A stretch of 64,000 bases of DNA from an uncultured Rhodospirillales bacterium (GTDB taxonomy: Bacteria; Pseudomonadota; Alphaproteobacteria; Rhodospirillales; UBA2165): contig CAJXKD010000001.1 of NCBI GenBank assembly GCA_913055735.1, forward strand, positions 372,001-436,000, written 5' to 3'. Under the pieces are notes generated by a model, which was given only the letters and a program-made list of their open reading frames with translations, had not been told where the DNA came from and did not search any database. This document shows, piece after piece, positions 8,567 through 19,467 of this stretch. A program made the position numbers and the translations under genes. Each line of letters opens with the position of its first letter. Positions within the stretch are counted from its first letter, which is position 1.

Positions 8567-9196
8567 TCAATACAGCCCCGTTTTGACGCTTTCCTGATAG
8601 CTGGCCTCTTCGGCGTCGGCGTCATTGCCGGTCATCTTGGCCATCATGGCGCCCGCCGTCGGCAGGGTGCCGCGATCAACCTGCGCGTCCGGGTCCCACA
8701 GCCGTGAGCGGATCAGCGCCTTGGCGCAATGGATGAAGGCTTCTTTCACATGGATGATCAACGCCGTCTTAGGGACCGTGCCGCGTTCCTCGAATTGGGC
8801 GAGCAGATCGGCATCGTCGGTGATCTCGGCGGTGCCGTTGACACGCAGGGTTTCGCTCACGCCGGGGACGAAAAAGATCAGCCCCACCTCCGGGTCCTCG
8901 AGGATGTTGCGGTAGCCGTCGAGCCGGTTGTTGCCCTTGCGGTCGGGAATGATGAGGGTATTGTCATCCAAAACTTTGACGAAGCCGGGCGGATCGCCCT
9001 TGGGCGACACGTCGCCGCGCGTGCCCATCACGAGGAAAGGCGACGCCGCAATATAGGCCCGGCAATCGTCGTTGAGCCGGGTCATGGTCTTCATGGCCGC
9101 GCGTTTGGACGGCGCCCCGTACATCTCCTCCAATACCGAGATGTCGGTGATGCGGTTGGCAGTTTTCAGATCACCGGGCTTAATATCATCAGGCAT
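8567..9196 (-). CDS. pyridoxamine 5'-phosphate oxidase family (FMN split-barrel) protein
   Basis: 209 aa from the ATG at 9196, preceded by GGGAGGGG. The core has a split-barrel pattern: SPFLVMGTRGDVSPKGDPPGF, then DNTLIIPDRKGNNRLDGYRNI and VGLIFFVPGVSETLRVNGTA. The string of RxxxN-L-D-(G/S)-xxNI plus GLIFFxPG is typical of the MSMEG_1061-like FMN-dependent pyridoxamine-phosphate-oxidase-related group. They bind FMN or F420-like cofactors and perform redox on small molecules; the substrate is unknown. The upstream in-frame start at 9256 lacks support. Confidence 0.85.
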   Translation of the reverse strand: MPDDIKPGDLKTANRITDISVLEEMYGAPSKRAAMKTMTRLNDDCRAYIAASPFLVMGTRGDVSPKGDPPGFVKVLDDNTLIIPDRKGNNRLDGYRNILEDPEVGLIFFVPGVSETLRVNGTAEITDDADLLAQFEERGTVPKTALIIHVKEAFIHCAKALIRSRLWDPDAQVDRGTLPTAGAMMAKMTGNDADAEEASYQESVKTGLY

Positions 9197-9257
9197 TGGC
9201 CCCTCCCACGCTATGGTTCCGCCGCTACCATAAGGCGCGAAAACGGGCTTTACCACC

Positions 9258-11972
9258 CTAGCGCCGTATCCGCCGGATTGCCCATTTTTCGGCCTCGACC
9301 AACAGGAGGATCGAGACGGATACCGCCAAAATCCGCCCCCAATCCGCGACGCTCAACGGCCGGCTGTCGAATAGGAACTGCATGGGGGGCGCGTAGATGA
9401 AAGCAAGCTGCAGCAGGACCGTCACCGCGACGGCTAACAAGACCCAACGGTTGCCGAACAGCCCGGCGGGGGTCAAAACCGGGGCGCTCAAATACCGGGT
9501 GTTGAACAGATAGAAGATCTCGAACATCACCACGGTGGTGACGGCGACGGTCCGCGCGTGCGCGACATCGCCATCGCCGGATTGCGCCACGATAAACAAC
9601 GTGAAGGTTCCCGCGATCAACAGCACCGTCACGAAGAGAATCCGCCAAACGAGGAAGGCGGACAGCAATGGCGCGCCGGGTTTGCGCGGCGGCACCTTCA
9701 TAATGTCCCGTTCGGGAGGTTCGAAGGCGAGCGCCAGCGCGAGCGTTACCGTGGTGATCATGTTTACCCACAGAATCTGCACGGGGGTCAAAGGCAACGC
9801 CATGCCGAGCAGCACCGCCAATACGATGATCGACGCCTCGCCCGCACTGGTCGGCAGGATGAAGGCGATGGACTTGGTCAGATTGGCGTAAACCGTGCGC
9901 CCCTCCTCCACCGCGTCGGCAATGGTCGCGAAATTGTCGTCGGTGAGAACGATCTCGGCGGCTTCCTTGGCCGCGTCCGTCCCCTTGCGACCCATGGCAA
10001 CGCCGACATCCGCCTGTTTCAAGGCAGGTGCGTCGTTGACCCCATCGCCGGTCATGGCCACCACCTGACCGGTGGTTTGAAACGCGCGCACCAGCCGCAA
10101 CTTATGCTCGGGAGTTGTCCGGGCGAACACGTTCGCCTGGGCCGCCCGCTCCACGAGCGCGGACTCATCGAGGTGGTCGATGTCATGACCGGTTAGAACG
10201 CCGTCCTCACCAAGTCCCAGTTGACGGGCAATCGCCGAGGCGGTGTTTGCATGATCACCGGTAACCATCTTTACCGTAATGCCTGCCTGATGACATCGGC
10301 GCACGGCAGCGATCGCTTCTTCGCGGGGCGGATCGGCAAGACCGAAGAGGCCCAGCAAAGTAAGCCCCGCTTGAACGTCATCGAAGGATAGGCTGCGTTG
10401 TTCCGCCGGCAAGACGGCGGACGCGATGGCCAGCGTCCGCTGTCCGTTCGCCGCGATGCGCGCCATGCAGTCCTCCCAGTAGGCGGGATCGACGGCGGCA
10501 TCGCCCTCCGCGGTGCGCTCGCGCGAACACATTGCCAGGATGCGTTCCGGCGCCCCCTTGACCACCAACAGCCCTTCGCCCGTATCACCGTGATGCAACG
10601 TGGCCATAAATCTATGTTCCGCTTCAAACGGAATAAGGTCGGTCCGGGGGAACTGTTCCTTTTCCACGTCTGGATCGAGCCCGGCCTTCATGGCCGCAGC
10701 GATCAAGGCGCCCTCCATGGGATCACCGCCGACGGTCCACGTGCCGTCGACAGAAGACAAGTGTGCGTCGCTGCAAAGGAGCGCGCCACGCAAGGCGTCG
10801 CGAATATCAGTACGCGTGCCGACATCAGTAGTGACGCCGTTGCGGCTAAACGCCCCTTCCGGCACGTAGCCGGCCCCACTAACCGTGTAGATGCCGTCCC
10901 GCACCGCGAGGGACTCAACCATCATCTCGTTCAGCGTCAGAGTGCCGGTTTTGTCGGAACAAATGAGCGTAACGGAGCCCAATGCTTCGACCACCGGCAA
11001 CCGCCGAACGATGGCATGGCGGCGGGCCATGCGCTGCACGCCGATGGCAAGCGCAATGGTGAGAATGGCCGGCAGGCCTTCCGGGATCGCAGCAACGGCA
11101 AGACCGACCGAGGCAAGAAACATCTCTGTGAGGTCGTAGCCGCGTGCCCAGATACCGAAGGCGAACGTTGCGACCGCCACCGCAACGATGACCAGCGTCA
11201 GCCAGCGGCCGAAACCGGCCAACTGGCGCATAAGCGGCGTATCAACTCCCTGCACCTCGGCGACGAGTTTGCCGATCCGGCCAACCTCCGTCGCGACGCC
11301 GGTCGCCACCACAATTCCCGCGGCCTGTCCCGTCGTTATCATCGTACCGGCATACGCCATCGACGTTCGGTCGCCGAGATCGGCATCGGCGGCCACCGGG
11401 CCGATCGTCTTTGCAACCGGCACCGCCTCGCCGGTCAGGGCCGCTTCCTGCGCGTTTACGTTGCGCGCCTCGAACAGGCGGATATCGGCGGGAACGCGAT
11501 CCCCGGATTGCAAAAATACCACGTCACCGGGCACCAACTCATCGGCGACAATCGAACGCCGGCGTCCGTCGCGCAGCACATTGGCCTGCACGCGCAACAA
11601 ATCGCGAATGGCCGCCAGGGCCGCCTCCGCCTTTCCCTCCTGGATGAAGCCGATGGTGGCGTTGATGATAACGACGCCATAGATCACCGCGGCATCGACA
11701 TAGTGGCCAAGGGCAACTGTTACGGCCCCCGCGGCGATCAGAACATAGATCAGAACGTTGTGGAATTGCTGTGCCAGACGGCGCAACGCCCCTCGCCGCC
11801 GCGCAAGGTCCAAGCGATTGGGGCCCCATTCCTGCAAGCGACGCGCCGCTTCGTCGGCACTCAATCCTTTGCGCGTCACGCGTTGCGCATCGAACACCGC
11901 CTCGGCAGCCATGGCATACCAAGCATCGGAAGCACTGCTTCTTTCGGCCTTTCTATTCCCTAGCTTGGTCAT
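9258..11972 (-). CDS. cation-transporting P-type ATPase (type II, Ca2+/Na+ class)
   Basis: 904 aa from the ATG at 11972 (a TTG at 12014 is the alternative start). The order of motifs is that of P2 ATPases: an N-terminal cation_ATPase_N region (GLSADEAARRLQEWGPNRL), the TGE phosphatase loop at 180-182, IPEGLPA in TM4 (the Ca2+ site sequence of SERCA/PMCA-type pumps), phosphorylated Asp340 in CSDKTGTLT, MVTGDHANTA, and TGDGVNDAPALK in the hinge. About ten transmembrane segments are expected. It should expel a cation, probably Ca2+ or Na+, across the inner membrane at the cost of ATP. Single gene, minus strand. Metal specificity cannot be fixed by eye. Confidence 0.93.
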   Translation of the reverse strand: MTKLGNRKAERSSASDAWYAMAAEAVFDAQRVTRKGLSADEAARRLQEWGPNRLDLARRRGALRRLAQQFHNVLIYVLIAAGAVTVALGHYVDAAVIYGVVIINATIGFIQEGKAEAALAAIRDLLRVQANVLRDGRRRSIVADELVPGDVVFLQSGDRVPADIRLFEARNVNAQEAALTGEAVPVAKTIGPVAADADLGDRTSMAYAGTMITTGQAAGIVVATGVATEVGRIGKLVAEVQGVDTPLMRQLAGFGRWLTLVIVAVAVATFAFGIWARGYDLTEMFLASVGLAVAAIPEGLPAILTIALAIGVQRMARRHAIVRRLPVVEALGSVTLICSDKTGTLTLNEMMVESLAVRDGIYTVSGAGYVPEGAFSRNGVTTDVGTRTDIRDALRGALLCSDAHLSSVDGTWTVGGDPMEGALIAAAMKAGLDPDVEKEQFPRTDLIPFEAEHRFMATLHHGDTGEGLLVVKGAPERILAMCSRERTAEGDAAVDPAYWEDCMARIAANGQRTLAIASAVLPAEQRSLSFDDVQAGLTLLGLFGLADPPREEAIAAVRRCHQAGITVKMVTGDHANTASAIARQLGLGEDGVLTGHDIDHLDESALVERAAQANVFARTTPEHKLRLVRAFQTTGQVVAMTGDGVNDAPALKQADVGVAMGRKGTDAAKEAAEIVLTDDNFATIADAVEEGRTVYANLTKSIAFILPTSAGEASIIVLAVLLGMALPLTPVQILWVNMITTVTLALALAFEPPERDIMKVPPRKPGAPLLSAFLVWRILFVTVLLIAGTFTLFIVAQSGDGDVAHARTVAVTTVVMFEIFYLFNTRYLSAPVLTPAGLFGNRWVLLAVAVTVLLQLAFIYAPPMQFLFDSRPLSVADWGRILAVSVSILLLVEAEKWAIRRIRR

Positions 11973-12072
11973 GAAGTACTGGTTACTGCGAGCACAAACC
12001 GTTCCCCATGACAACGGTCAACCTGCACCGGGTCAAGCGATGAATAGACGTCATGAATGCGAAGAAAAAAGG

Positions 12073-13452
12073 TTACCCGGCATCAGGTTTTGGCGATTGC
12101 GGTGCTTTCCCGGTCTCGGCAGGCTCATCCCCGGTCTTCTTGACCCGGGGTTCATCCTTGGTCGGGAGCGGACCGCCGATCAGGCGGATGACGATATCGT
12201 CGGCGAGGCTATCATCCGCCGGTGCCAGATCGGCGGACAAGCCGAAACCGGTCGCGACCAAATCTCGGACCCGCTCCGCCGCCAGCCGGTTGCCGGCACC
12301 GGCGAAGGCAACGCTGTTGGCCGCACCGGTCAAGGCATCGGAGGATTTAGACGAAACGGCAACGCCGAAGCCCGCCAGGGCGCCGCGCAACCGCTCGGCC
12401 AGATCCCGGCGGCCATCGCCATAGAGAATCGTCGCGCTTTTGCCCCGCAACAAGGACGTCGTCACATACGCATCGACGCGCCCGGCGAACTTGGCGGAAA
12501 TATCACTGCCGAGATCAATGACCACCCTTTGTTCGCCGATGGCATCCAGCCGCTCCCGCACCTTGTCCGCCAGCACCGTATAGCGCGTGCGCGATTCACC
12601 GTAGGACCGATTGGCAACCCGTGCATATTCGTTGGCCAACGCGGTTAGCCCGGAGATATAGGCCGACCGCGCGGTTTCAATGCTCGCCGTCAATTCCTGA
12701 AGCTTGCGGCGTTCCGCCTCGAGATCGGCCGCAAGTCTCTTCAAATCAGTGCCTATCCCCGCGACCGCGCCGCGTTTGTCATCGACACGCGCGGCAAGGC
12801 GCGCGGCTTCCTCATCCAGCCGTTTGCTGCGAGACTGAAGCGCCGCATTGCGGCGGTCGAGTTCCTCGATCTGCTCACTCAATGCCATGCGCTGTTCGTT
12901 CAGTTTGTCGATCGCTTCGGAAAGCTCGGTATTCTTCGCGGTCAACGCGCTATTCGCTTGGATGAGGGTTTCGTTGGTCCGTGTGAGGGATTCGGTCCGT
13001 GCGTTCAACGCTTCGAGTTCCGCCGACTGACGCGCGACCTCGCCGGTCAGGGCGGCCCGTCCGGCTTCTTGATTGAGCCGTGCCTTGTCGGCCTCCATCT
13101 GGGCCGTGACCTCGCGGAGCTGGCGCCGGCTTTCCTGAAGCTGTGCCTCCAAGTCCGCCGACCGGCGATCCAATGCGGGAGCGACGGCGAAGTGCCAGAC
13201 CGCCAGACCGCCACCCACGAGGAAAAGGGCGGTCAATAGCGACTGGCGGAATACACGGCCACCCATAGCGGACGAATGGTTGGCCCCCGTATCGGTCGCT
13301 TGCGGGGCGGGCGGCGCTTGAGGTTCAGCGGGCTTTTTGGGCGCAGAATCTGCATGCGGCGCGGCCCCGCCGGTCTCGTCCTTGGCCGGCGCGGGAACGT
13401 TGGCGCCGCCGGGTTCCGGCGCGCTTTTCGGCGGATAGAAAATCTCGCCCAT
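12073..13452 (-). CDS. membrane-anchored coiled-coil protein of unknown function
   Basis: 459 aa from the ATG at 13452, which has a strong AGGGAGGAGG site; the longer reading from 13485 lacks one. The protein starts with about 70 Pro/Ala-rich residues, then one hydrophobic segment (SLLTALFLVGGGLAVWHFAV), then about 220 residues of heptad-like, Glu/Gln/Arg-rich sequence predicted to be a coiled coil with LEAQL, ESRRQL, EQIEEL and LEAERRKLQEL. The C-terminal about 150 residues (ILYGDGRRDLAERLRGALAG, then LAAERVRDLVATGFG) are globular. Topology suggests one membrane pass with a large periplasmic coiled coil. I do not recognise the family. Same strand as ppdK but separated by a gap of over 100 nt. 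Confidence 0.7.
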   Translation of the reverse strand: MGEIFYPPKSAPEPGGANVPAPAKDETGGAAPHADSAPKKPAEPQAPPAPQATDTGANHSSAMGGRVFRQSLLTALFLVGGGLAVWHFAVAPALDRRSADLEAQLQESRRQLREVTAQMEADKARLNQEAGRAALTGEVARQSAELEALNARTESLTRTNETLIQANSALTAKNTELSEAIDKLNEQRMALSEQIEELDRRNAALQSRSKRLDEEAARLAARVDDKRGAVAGIGTDLKRLAADLEAERRKLQELTASIETARSAYISGLTALANEYARVANRSYGESRTRYTVLADKVRERLDAIGEQRVVIDLGSDISAKFAGRVDAYVTTSLLRGKSATILYGDGRRDLAERLRGALAGFGVAVSSKSSDALTGAANSVAFAGAGNRLAAERVRDLVATGFGLSADLAPADDSLADDIVIRLIGGPLPTKDEPRVKKTGDEPAETGKAPQSPKPDAG

Positions 13453-13565
13453 GGGGCCCCTCCTCCCTAAAGGATATGGTGCCACATTCGTTAATTAACG
13501 AGCCAGCAAAAAACCCCGGATTACCGCTGTCCGTGCCCCGGTCAGATGCCAGGCCAGGCTTCGTT

Positions 13566-16247
13566 TTAGGCGTCGATGAGCGCCTCGGCCCCAAGCGCCG
13601 CCTGGGCCGCCGCGAGCCGCGCGATGGGTACCCGGTAGGGGGAACAGGAGACGTAATCCAGCCCGACCTTCTGGCAGAAGGCGACGGACGCAGGATCGCC
13701 GCCATGCTCGCCGCAAATGCCGAGCTTGATATCCTTACGGGTCTTCCGGCCCCGTTCCGCAGCGATCCTCACCAATTCGCCGACTCCCTCGGTATCGATG
13801 CTGACGAACGGATCGACCTCGAAGATGCCCTTAGCCTCGTAGGTGCCGAGGAAAGCCCCTGAGTCGTCGCGGCTCAGACCGAATGTCGTTTGGGTCAAGT
13901 CGTTGGTACCGAAAGAGAAGAACTCCGCCGGCTCGGCGATCTGATCGGCGGTGAGCGCCGCGCGCGGCAATTCGATCATGGTGCCCGTGAGATAAGTGAG
14001 GTCAACGCCACTGGCGGTGCGTACTTCGCCGGCCACCCGGTCGACGACCTCTTTCAGGATGTCGAGCTCGCGCTTCATCCCGACCAGCGGGATCATCACC
14101 TCGGGGATAACCGCCTCGCCTGTCGACTTCTGCACCTCGGCGGCCGCTTCGAAAATGGCACGGCACTGCATCTCGTAGATCTCGGGATACATGATGCCCA
14201 AACGGCAACCGCGCAGACCCAGCATGGGGTTGGCTTCGTGCAACGCGGCGGCGCGCGCCTTCACGTCGGCGACGTCGGCCCCGGCGGCCTCGGCCACCTC
14301 TGCCATCTCGTCATCATTGGTCGGCAGAAATTCGTGGAGCGGCGGATCCAACAGGCGCACCGTCACCGGCAGACCGCGCATGATGGTGAACAGTTCGACG
14401 AAATCGCTCCGCTGATAGGGCAACAACTTGTCGAGCGCCGCCCGGCGGCCGCTTTCCGTATCGGCGAGGATCATCTCGCGCATGTTGATGATGCGCGCCG
14501 GGTCGAAGAACATGTGCTCGGTCCGGCATAGGCCGATGCCTTCGGCACCGAACTTACGCGCCGTTGCCGCATCGTCCGGCGTTTCAGCGTTGGTGCGCAC
14601 CTTAAGCTGGCGCACCTCGTCGACCCAGGCCATCAGCGTGGCGAAATCGCCCGTCAATTCGGGCTGAATGGTTTTAACTTCACCGCGGATCACTTCGCCG
14701 CGCGCGCCGTCGATGGTGATGACGTCGCCTTCGGCAATCGTCTCGCCCATGGCTGAAAATGTCCCGGCCTTGTAGTCGACGCGAATCTCGCCGGCACCCG
14801 CGACACAGGGCCGGCCCATGCCGCGCGCCACGACGGCGGCGTGGCTAGTCATGCCGCCGCGGGTCGTCAGAATGCCTTCGGCCGCGTGCATGCCGCCGAT
14901 ATCCTCGGGGCTGGTTTCGACACGAACCAGAATGACTTTCTCGCCCTTGGCCGCGCGCGATTCCGCGTCGGCTGCAGAGAACACCACCTTGCCGCACGCC
15001 GCCCCCGGCGACGCCGGCAAACCGCGCGACAGAACCTGACGCGGCGCGTCGGGATCGAGCATCGGATGCAGCAATTGATCGAGTTGCGCTGGGTCGATAC
15101 GGCGGATCGCCTCTTCCCGGCTAATGACGCCTTCGTTGGTCATATCGACGGCGATTTTGAGCGCCGCCTTGGCCGTGCGTTTGCCGTTGCGGGTCTGGAG
15201 CATCCACAGCTTGCCCTGCTGGACCGTGAACTCCATGTCTTGCATGTCTTTGTAGTGAGCTTCCAGCCGGGCGCGCACCTGGTCCAACTCGCCGAACAAT
15301 TCCGGCATGATCTCTTCCATGGACGGCAGCCCGACACCGCCGTTGGCGGCATGCTCGGCTTTGGTCAACGGTTGCGGTGTACGGATACCGGCCACCACAT
15401 CCTCGCCCTGGGCATTAACGAGATACTCGCCGTAGAAGAAATTGTCGCCGGTGGACGGGTTTCGGGTGAAACAAACGCCCGTCGCCGACGTCTCGCCCAT
15501 GTTGCCGAACACCATGGATTGGATATTGACGGCGGTGCCCCATTCCTCGGGGATGCCGTGCAGCTTCCGGTAAGTGATGGCGCGGTCGTTCATCCAGCTG
15601 CCGAAGACGGCGCTGACGGCACCCCACAACTGCTCGCGCGGGTCCTGCGGGAAGGGCTTGCCCAATTCCGCTTCAACGCAGGCAACGAACGCCGCCGCGA
15701 CTTTCTTCCAGTCATCGGCGGTCAATTCCGTGTCGAGGGAGACCCCTTTCTGATCCTTGTGGTCGGCGAGGATGTCTTCGAAATTGTGATGTTCGACGCC
15801 GAGCACCACATCGCCGTACATCTGGATGAAACGGCGGTAACTGTCCCAAGCGAACCGTTCGTCGCCCGATGCCTTGGCCAACCCTTGGACCGTTTGATCG
15901 TTAAGACCGAGGTTGAGGACCGTGTCCATCATGCCGGGCATGGATGCGCGTGCGCCCGAGCGTACCGACACCAGCAGCGGATCGTCCGCATCGCCGAACT
16001 TCTTGCCGATAATGCCCTCGACCTTGGCGAGCGCCTCTTCAACCTGTGCATCGAGATCGGCGGGATACGTGCCGCCCGATTGGGTATAGGCGGTGCAAAC
16101 CTCAGTGGTGAGCGTAAAACCGGGCGGAACCGGCAAACCGAGGCTCGCCATTTCGGCGAGATTGGCCCCCTTGCCGCCCAATAGATTGCGCATATCGGCG
16201 CGCCCTTCGGCGCCGCCGTCTCCGAAAGCATAGACCCACTTCGTCAA
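13566..16247 (-). CDS. ppdK: pyruvate, phosphate dikinase
   Basis: 893 aa. Catalytic His469 lies in [11 protein letters not shown] (swivelling phosphohistidine domain), and Cys845 in [10 protein letters not shown] (pyruvate domain), with [10 protein letters not shown] and [11 protein letters not shown] typical of the TIM barrel. The N-terminal part has [12 protein letters not shown], the ATP-grasp-like domain. The enzyme interconverts pyruvate, ATP and Pi with PEP, AMP and PPi in the cytoplasm. The start is TTG at 16247: it overlaps the glyS stop (TTGA) and is preceded by GGGGGGAG, so translation is coupled to glyS. Length matches the bacterial family (about 880). Confidence 0.96.
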   Translation of the reverse strand: MTKWVYAFGDGGAEGRADMRNLLGGKGANLAEMASLGLPVPPGFTLTTEVCTAYTQSGGTYPADLDAQVEEALAKVEGIIGKKFGDADDPLLVSVRSGARASMPGMMDTVLNLGLNDQTVQGLAKASGDERFAWDSYRRFIQMYGDVVLGVEHHNFEDILADHKDQKGVSLDTELTADDWKKVAAAFVACVEAELGKPFPQDPREQLWGAVSAVFGSWMNDRAITYRKLHGIPEEWGTAVNIQSMVFGNMGETSATGVCFTRNPSTGDNFFYGEYLVNAQGEDVVAGIRTPQPLTKAEHAANGGVGLPSMEEIMPELFGELDQVRARLEAHYKDMQDMEFTVQQGKLWMLQTRNGKRTAKAALKIAVDMTNEGVISREEAIRRIDPAQLDQLLHPMLDPDAPRQVLSRGLPASPGAACGKVVFSAADAESRAAKGEKVILVRVETSPEDIGGMHAAEGILTTRGGMTSHAAVVARGMGRPCVAGAGEIRVDYKAGTFSAMGETIAEGDVITIDGARGEVIRGEVKTIQPELTGDFATLMAWVDEVRQLKVRTNAETPDDAATARKFGAEGIGLCRTEHMFFDPARIINMREMILADTESGRRAALDKLLPYQRSDFVELFTIMRGLPVTVRLLDPPLHEFLPTNDDEMAEVAEAAGADVADVKARAAALHEANPMLGLRGCRLGIMYPEIYEMQCRAIFEAAAEVQKSTGEAVIPEVMIPLVGMKRELDILKEVVDRVAGEVRTASGVDLTYLTGTMIELPRAALTADQIAEPAEFFSFGTNDLTQTTFGLSRDDSGAFLGTYEAKGIFEVDPFVSIDTEGVGELVRIAAERGRKTRKDIKLGICGEHGGDPASVAFCQKVGLDYVSCSPYRVPIARLAAAQAALGAEALIDA

Positions 16248-18322
16248 CGCTCTCCCCCCTCGATCTTGGAAAAGTCAGCTACACGGTTCATGGTCGTTCT
16301 GATACGCGACAATAGACGCAGCCGGTTTACCCGAAGCGCCGCGTCATCGCAATTTACGGTTACCTCGTTGAAGAATTCGTCCACGGGCTCACGCAGTTCG
16401 GCGAACGCCGCCATGGCATCGTCGAAGCGTTCCGCCTTTAGAATCGGGACGATACGGCTTTCCACCGACATCAGCCGGTCGAACAAAACCTTCTCCTCGG
16501 CGTCACTGAGAATCTTGGCGTCGACCGCCGCACCGAAGGACGTTCCGTCTTTTTTCTCTTCGATTCGCAAAATATTGGCGGCGCGCTTATAGGCGGTCAG
16601 CAGATTGGCGCCGTCCTTCGTAACGAGGAAACCGTCCAAAGCCGTGACCCGGGCCATGAGGCGGACCAGATCGTCCTCGCCGCCCAACGCGAATACCGCC
16701 GAAATCAGATCGTGGCGCACACCCTGCTCGCGGAGGTGGACCTTCAGCCGGTCAGCGAAAAAGGCGAGCAAGTCATCGCCATCGAAGCTTTCCGATTTAT
16801 TGGGCAAATCGCGATACAGCAGGATCGCCTTGTCGAACAATTTCAACAGCGGCAGACGCAGCTTGTTTTCTAGCACAAGACGGATGACGCCCAGCGCGGC
16901 GCGGCGGAGCGCATAGGGATCACGCGAGCCGGTCGGCTTTTCGTCGATGGCCCAGAAGCCGACCAGAGTATCGATCTTGTCGGCGAGCGCCACCGTGACG
17001 CTGATCGGCGCCGTGGGACAATCGTCGGACGGCCCCAGTGGCGAATAGTGGTCGCGAATGGCGTCGGCAACCGCCGCGTCTTCGCCGTCCTTCAGCGCGT
17101 AATAGCGCCCCATGACGCCCTGCAATTCCGGGAACTCGTAAACCATTCCGGCGGTAAGGTCGGCCTTGGCCAGCCGCGCCGCCGACCGCACCTTGTCGAG
17201 ACCAGCACCGGACACGTGACCGGCGATCTCCGCGGCCAAAGACTGCACCCGGTCAATCTTGTCGTCGATGGTGCCGAGCTTGGCGTGGAAAGTGATGTCC
17301 TTGAGGGCCGGCGCGCGCGACGACAGCGTTTGTTTGCGGTCCTGGTCCCAATAGAACTGCGCATCCGACAACCGTGCGCGCAACACGCGTTCGTTCCCCG
17401 CGACCACCGCCTTACCTTCGTCGTCGGTGACCGTGTTGGCGACAACGACGAAATGCGACGCCAGCTTGCCGTCCTTACCGCTCAGCGCGAAATATTTCTG
17501 ATGGGCCCGCATCGACGTGGTCAGCACCTCGGGCGGCAAATCCATAAAGACGCCATCGATGGCGCCGAGATAGACCACCGGCCATTCGACCAGCCCCGTC
17601 ACCTCATCGAGCAGCGCGGGATCGTCATTGAGCGTCAACCCGGCCTTCTTGGCCAATGCCTGAGCGTCCTTGAGGATTTTCGCCTTACGCTCCACCGGAT
17701 CGAGCAGGACCTTCGCCGTCTTGAGCTTCTTCTTGTAGTCCTCGAAATTCGCGACCGAAATCTGTTTCGGCGCCAAAAAACGGTGCCCGGCTGTCTTGTT
17801 GCCGCTGTCGATACCGGCGAACGACAAGGACACGATCCGGCCATCCAGAATGCATAGGATACCCTGCAACGGACGCACCCAGCGTTCGGAACGGTCGGCC
17901 CAGCGCATGGATTTAGGCCAGGGCATTGCCGTGAGCACGCCTTCGAGGAGGTCGGGCAGCAATTCCTCCGCCTTGGTACCTTTGCGGTCGATGGTCGCGA
18001 AATAGAACGACCCCTTGTCGGTTTCCCGTACCTCGAGGTCGCTTTTCTTGAGCCCGTTGCTGCGCAGAAAGCCATCGACCGCCTTGTCCGGCGCATCGGC
18101 GCGCGGTCCCCGGCGTTCCTCCGAGATATCCTTGGTTTTCGCAGGCAAACCGTCGACCACCAACGCCAAACGGCGCGGCGTCACGAAAGCCTCGGCCGTC
18201 TTGAACGTCAGCCCGACATGCTTGAGCGCATCGGTGACGAGACGCTGCAAATCATCCGCCGCACGCGCCTGCATGCGTGCCGGGATTTCCTCGGACAACA
18301 GTTCGAGAAGCAACTCCGCCAT
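16244..18322 (-). CDS. glyS: glycyl-tRNA synthetase beta subunit
   Basis: 692 aa, the usual size for GlyS. The N-terminus [18 protein letters not shown] is the family signature, followed by [32 protein letters not shown] (family: LMDNPxVLxxSMExHQKYF region) and the C-terminal anticodon-binding DALR-like region. It forms the alpha2beta2 glycyl-tRNA synthetase with GlyQ. Starts 2 nt after the glyQ stop, and its stop overlaps the ppdK TTG start. The operon is glyQ-glyS-ppdK. Confidence 0.97.
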   Translation of the reverse strand: MAELLLELLSEEIPARMQARAADDLQRLVTDALKHVGLTFKTAEAFVTPRRLALVVDGLPAKTKDISEERRGPRADAPDKAVDGFLRSNGLKKSDLEVRETDKGSFYFATIDRKGTKAEELLPDLLEGVLTAMPWPKSMRWADRSERWVRPLQGILCILDGRIVSLSFAGIDSGNKTAGHRFLAPKQISVANFEDYKKKLKTAKVLLDPVERKAKILKDAQALAKKAGLTLNDDPALLDEVTGLVEWPVVYLGAIDGVFMDLPPEVLTTSMRAHQKYFALSGKDGKLASHFVVVANTVTDDEGKAVVAGNERVLRARLSDAQFYWDQDRKQTLSSRAPALKDITFHAKLGTIDDKIDRVQSLAAEIAGHVSGAGLDKVRSAARLAKADLTAGMVYEFPELQGVMGRYYALKDGEDAAVADAIRDHYSPLGPSDDCPTAPISVTVALADKIDTLVGFWAIDEKPTGSRDPYALRRAALGVIRLVLENKLRLPLLKLFDKAILLYRDLPNKSESFDGDDLLAFFADRLKVHLREQGVRHDLISAVFALGGEDDLVRLMARVTALDGFLVTKDGANLLTAYKRAANILRIEEKKDGTSFGAAVDAKILSDAEEKVLFDRLMSVESRIVPILKAERFDDAMAAFAELREPVDEFFNEVTVNCDDAALRVNRLRLLSRIRTTMNRVADFSKIEGGER

Positions 18323-18324
18323 GA

Positions 18325-19251
18325 TCAGCCGTTGCTCCCTTTGTTATGCCCCTGGCTCGCGAGCCATTGTTCGCAACAGGCCTTGGCGAGCGCCCGTACC
18401 CGGCCGATATAGGCCTGCCGCTCGGTCACGCTGATCACGCCGCGCGCATCAAGCAGATTGAAGGTATGCGACGCCTTGATGCACTGATCGTAGGCGGGCA
18501 ACGCCAGCTTGGTGTCGATCAGCGATTTGCACTCGGCTTCCGCGTCGGTGAAGTGGCGGATGAGCAGGTCCGTATCGGCATGCTCGAAATTGAAGTGCGA
18601 GTATTCGCGCTCGTTCTGCAGGAACACATCGCCATAGCTCACCCCGGCGCCGTTGAAATCCAATTCGTAGACGTTCTCGACACCCTGAATGTACATGGCG
18701 AGACGCTCGAGCCCGTAGGTGATCTCCGCCGAGACTGGATCGCAGTCGATGCCGCCGACCTGCTGGAAGTAGGTGAACTGCGTCACCTCCATGCCGTCGC
18801 ACCAGACCTCCCAGCCTAGCCCCCAGGCACCGAGGGTCGGGCTCTCCCAGTCGTCCTCGACGAAGCGGATGTCGTGAACGCCCTCCTCGATGCCCAGCTC
18901 GTAGAGGCTTTCGAGATACATCTCCTGCACGTCCGCCGGGGACGGCTTGAGGATCACCTGGAACTGATAATAGTGCTGGAGCCGGTTCGGGTTTTCACCA
19001 TACCGCCCGTCGGTCGGGCGCCGCGACGGCTGGACATAGGCGGCGCGCCACGGCTTCGGTCCGAGGGCGCGCAAGGTGGTCGCTGGATGAAAGGTCCCGG
19101 CCCCCATCTCCATGTCGTACGGTTGCAGGACAACGCAGCCGCGATCGGCCCAAAACCGCTGCAGCTTCAGGATCAAAGACTGAAAATCGTGGCCCTTCCG
19201 GCCCTTTTTAGGAGCCGGTTTCGGGGCCGCTTTCGCGGGTGCTTTCGCCAT
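18325..19251 (-). CDS. glyQ: glycyl-tRNA synthetase alpha subunit
   Basis: 308 aa. The catalytic class II domain is recognisable from [38 protein letters not shown] and [20 protein letters not shown], which are nearly invariant in GlyQ. Charges tRNA-Gly with glycine in the cytoplasm together with GlyS. About 18 residues of Lys/Ala/Pro-rich sequence precede the family's normal start. This is common in alphaproteobacterial proteins; an internal start cannot be ruled out. No clear Shine-Dalgarno sequence before the ATG at 19251. First gene of the glyQ-glyS-ppdK operon. Confidence 0.97.
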   Translation of the reverse strand: MAKAPAKAAPKPAPKKGRKGHDFQSLILKLQRFWADRGCVVLQPYDMEMGAGTFHPATTLRALGPKPWRAAYVQPSRRPTDGRYGENPNRLQHYYQFQVILKPSPADVQEMYLESLYELGIEEGVHDIRFVEDDWESPTLGAWGLGWEVWCDGMEVTQFTYFQQVGGIDCDPVSAEITYGLERLAMYIQGVENVYELDFNGAGVSYGDVFLQNEREYSHFNFEHADTDLLIRHFTDAEAECKSLIDTKLALPAYDQCIKASHTFNLLDARGVISVTERQAYIGRVRALAKACCEQWLASQGHNKGSNG

Positions 19252-19416
19252 AATGTGTCCGGGCCCGGTGGAACGCCGGGCGATAGGTAATGGGCACCCG
19301 ATTGGGAGTCAAGAAATCTCCTGGGAAATGGTCGGATTTCAACCCTCTAGCCCCTTTTTCGAGCCGATTTCGGCCCAACTGCCCACTGGGGTATAGGCGC
19401 CGCCCCCTGGGCCTGC

Positions 19417-19434
19417 TAAGAGTGTTAACTCTTA
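19417..19434. promoter_or_regulatory. dyad upstream of alpha/beta hydrolase, operator candidate
   Basis: TAAGAGT at 19417-19423 and ACTCTTA at 19428-19434 form perfect 7-bp arms around GTTA. The dyad ends 33 nt before the ATG at 19468, where a repressor could block transcription. No similar site was noticed elsewhere in the window. Confidence 0.4.
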
Positions 19435-19467
19435 TATAAGTCCTAAAAATGCCCAGGGGAGGAAGGA

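Noticed and set aside
10398..11963. 521-residue frame antisense to the P-type ATPase gene
   Set aside because: Shadow of the ATPase codons; no recognisable domain and very His/Arg-rich.
14841..16184. 447-residue frame antisense to ppdK
   Set aside because: Shadow frame; ppdK has both catalytic residues and full length on the other strand.
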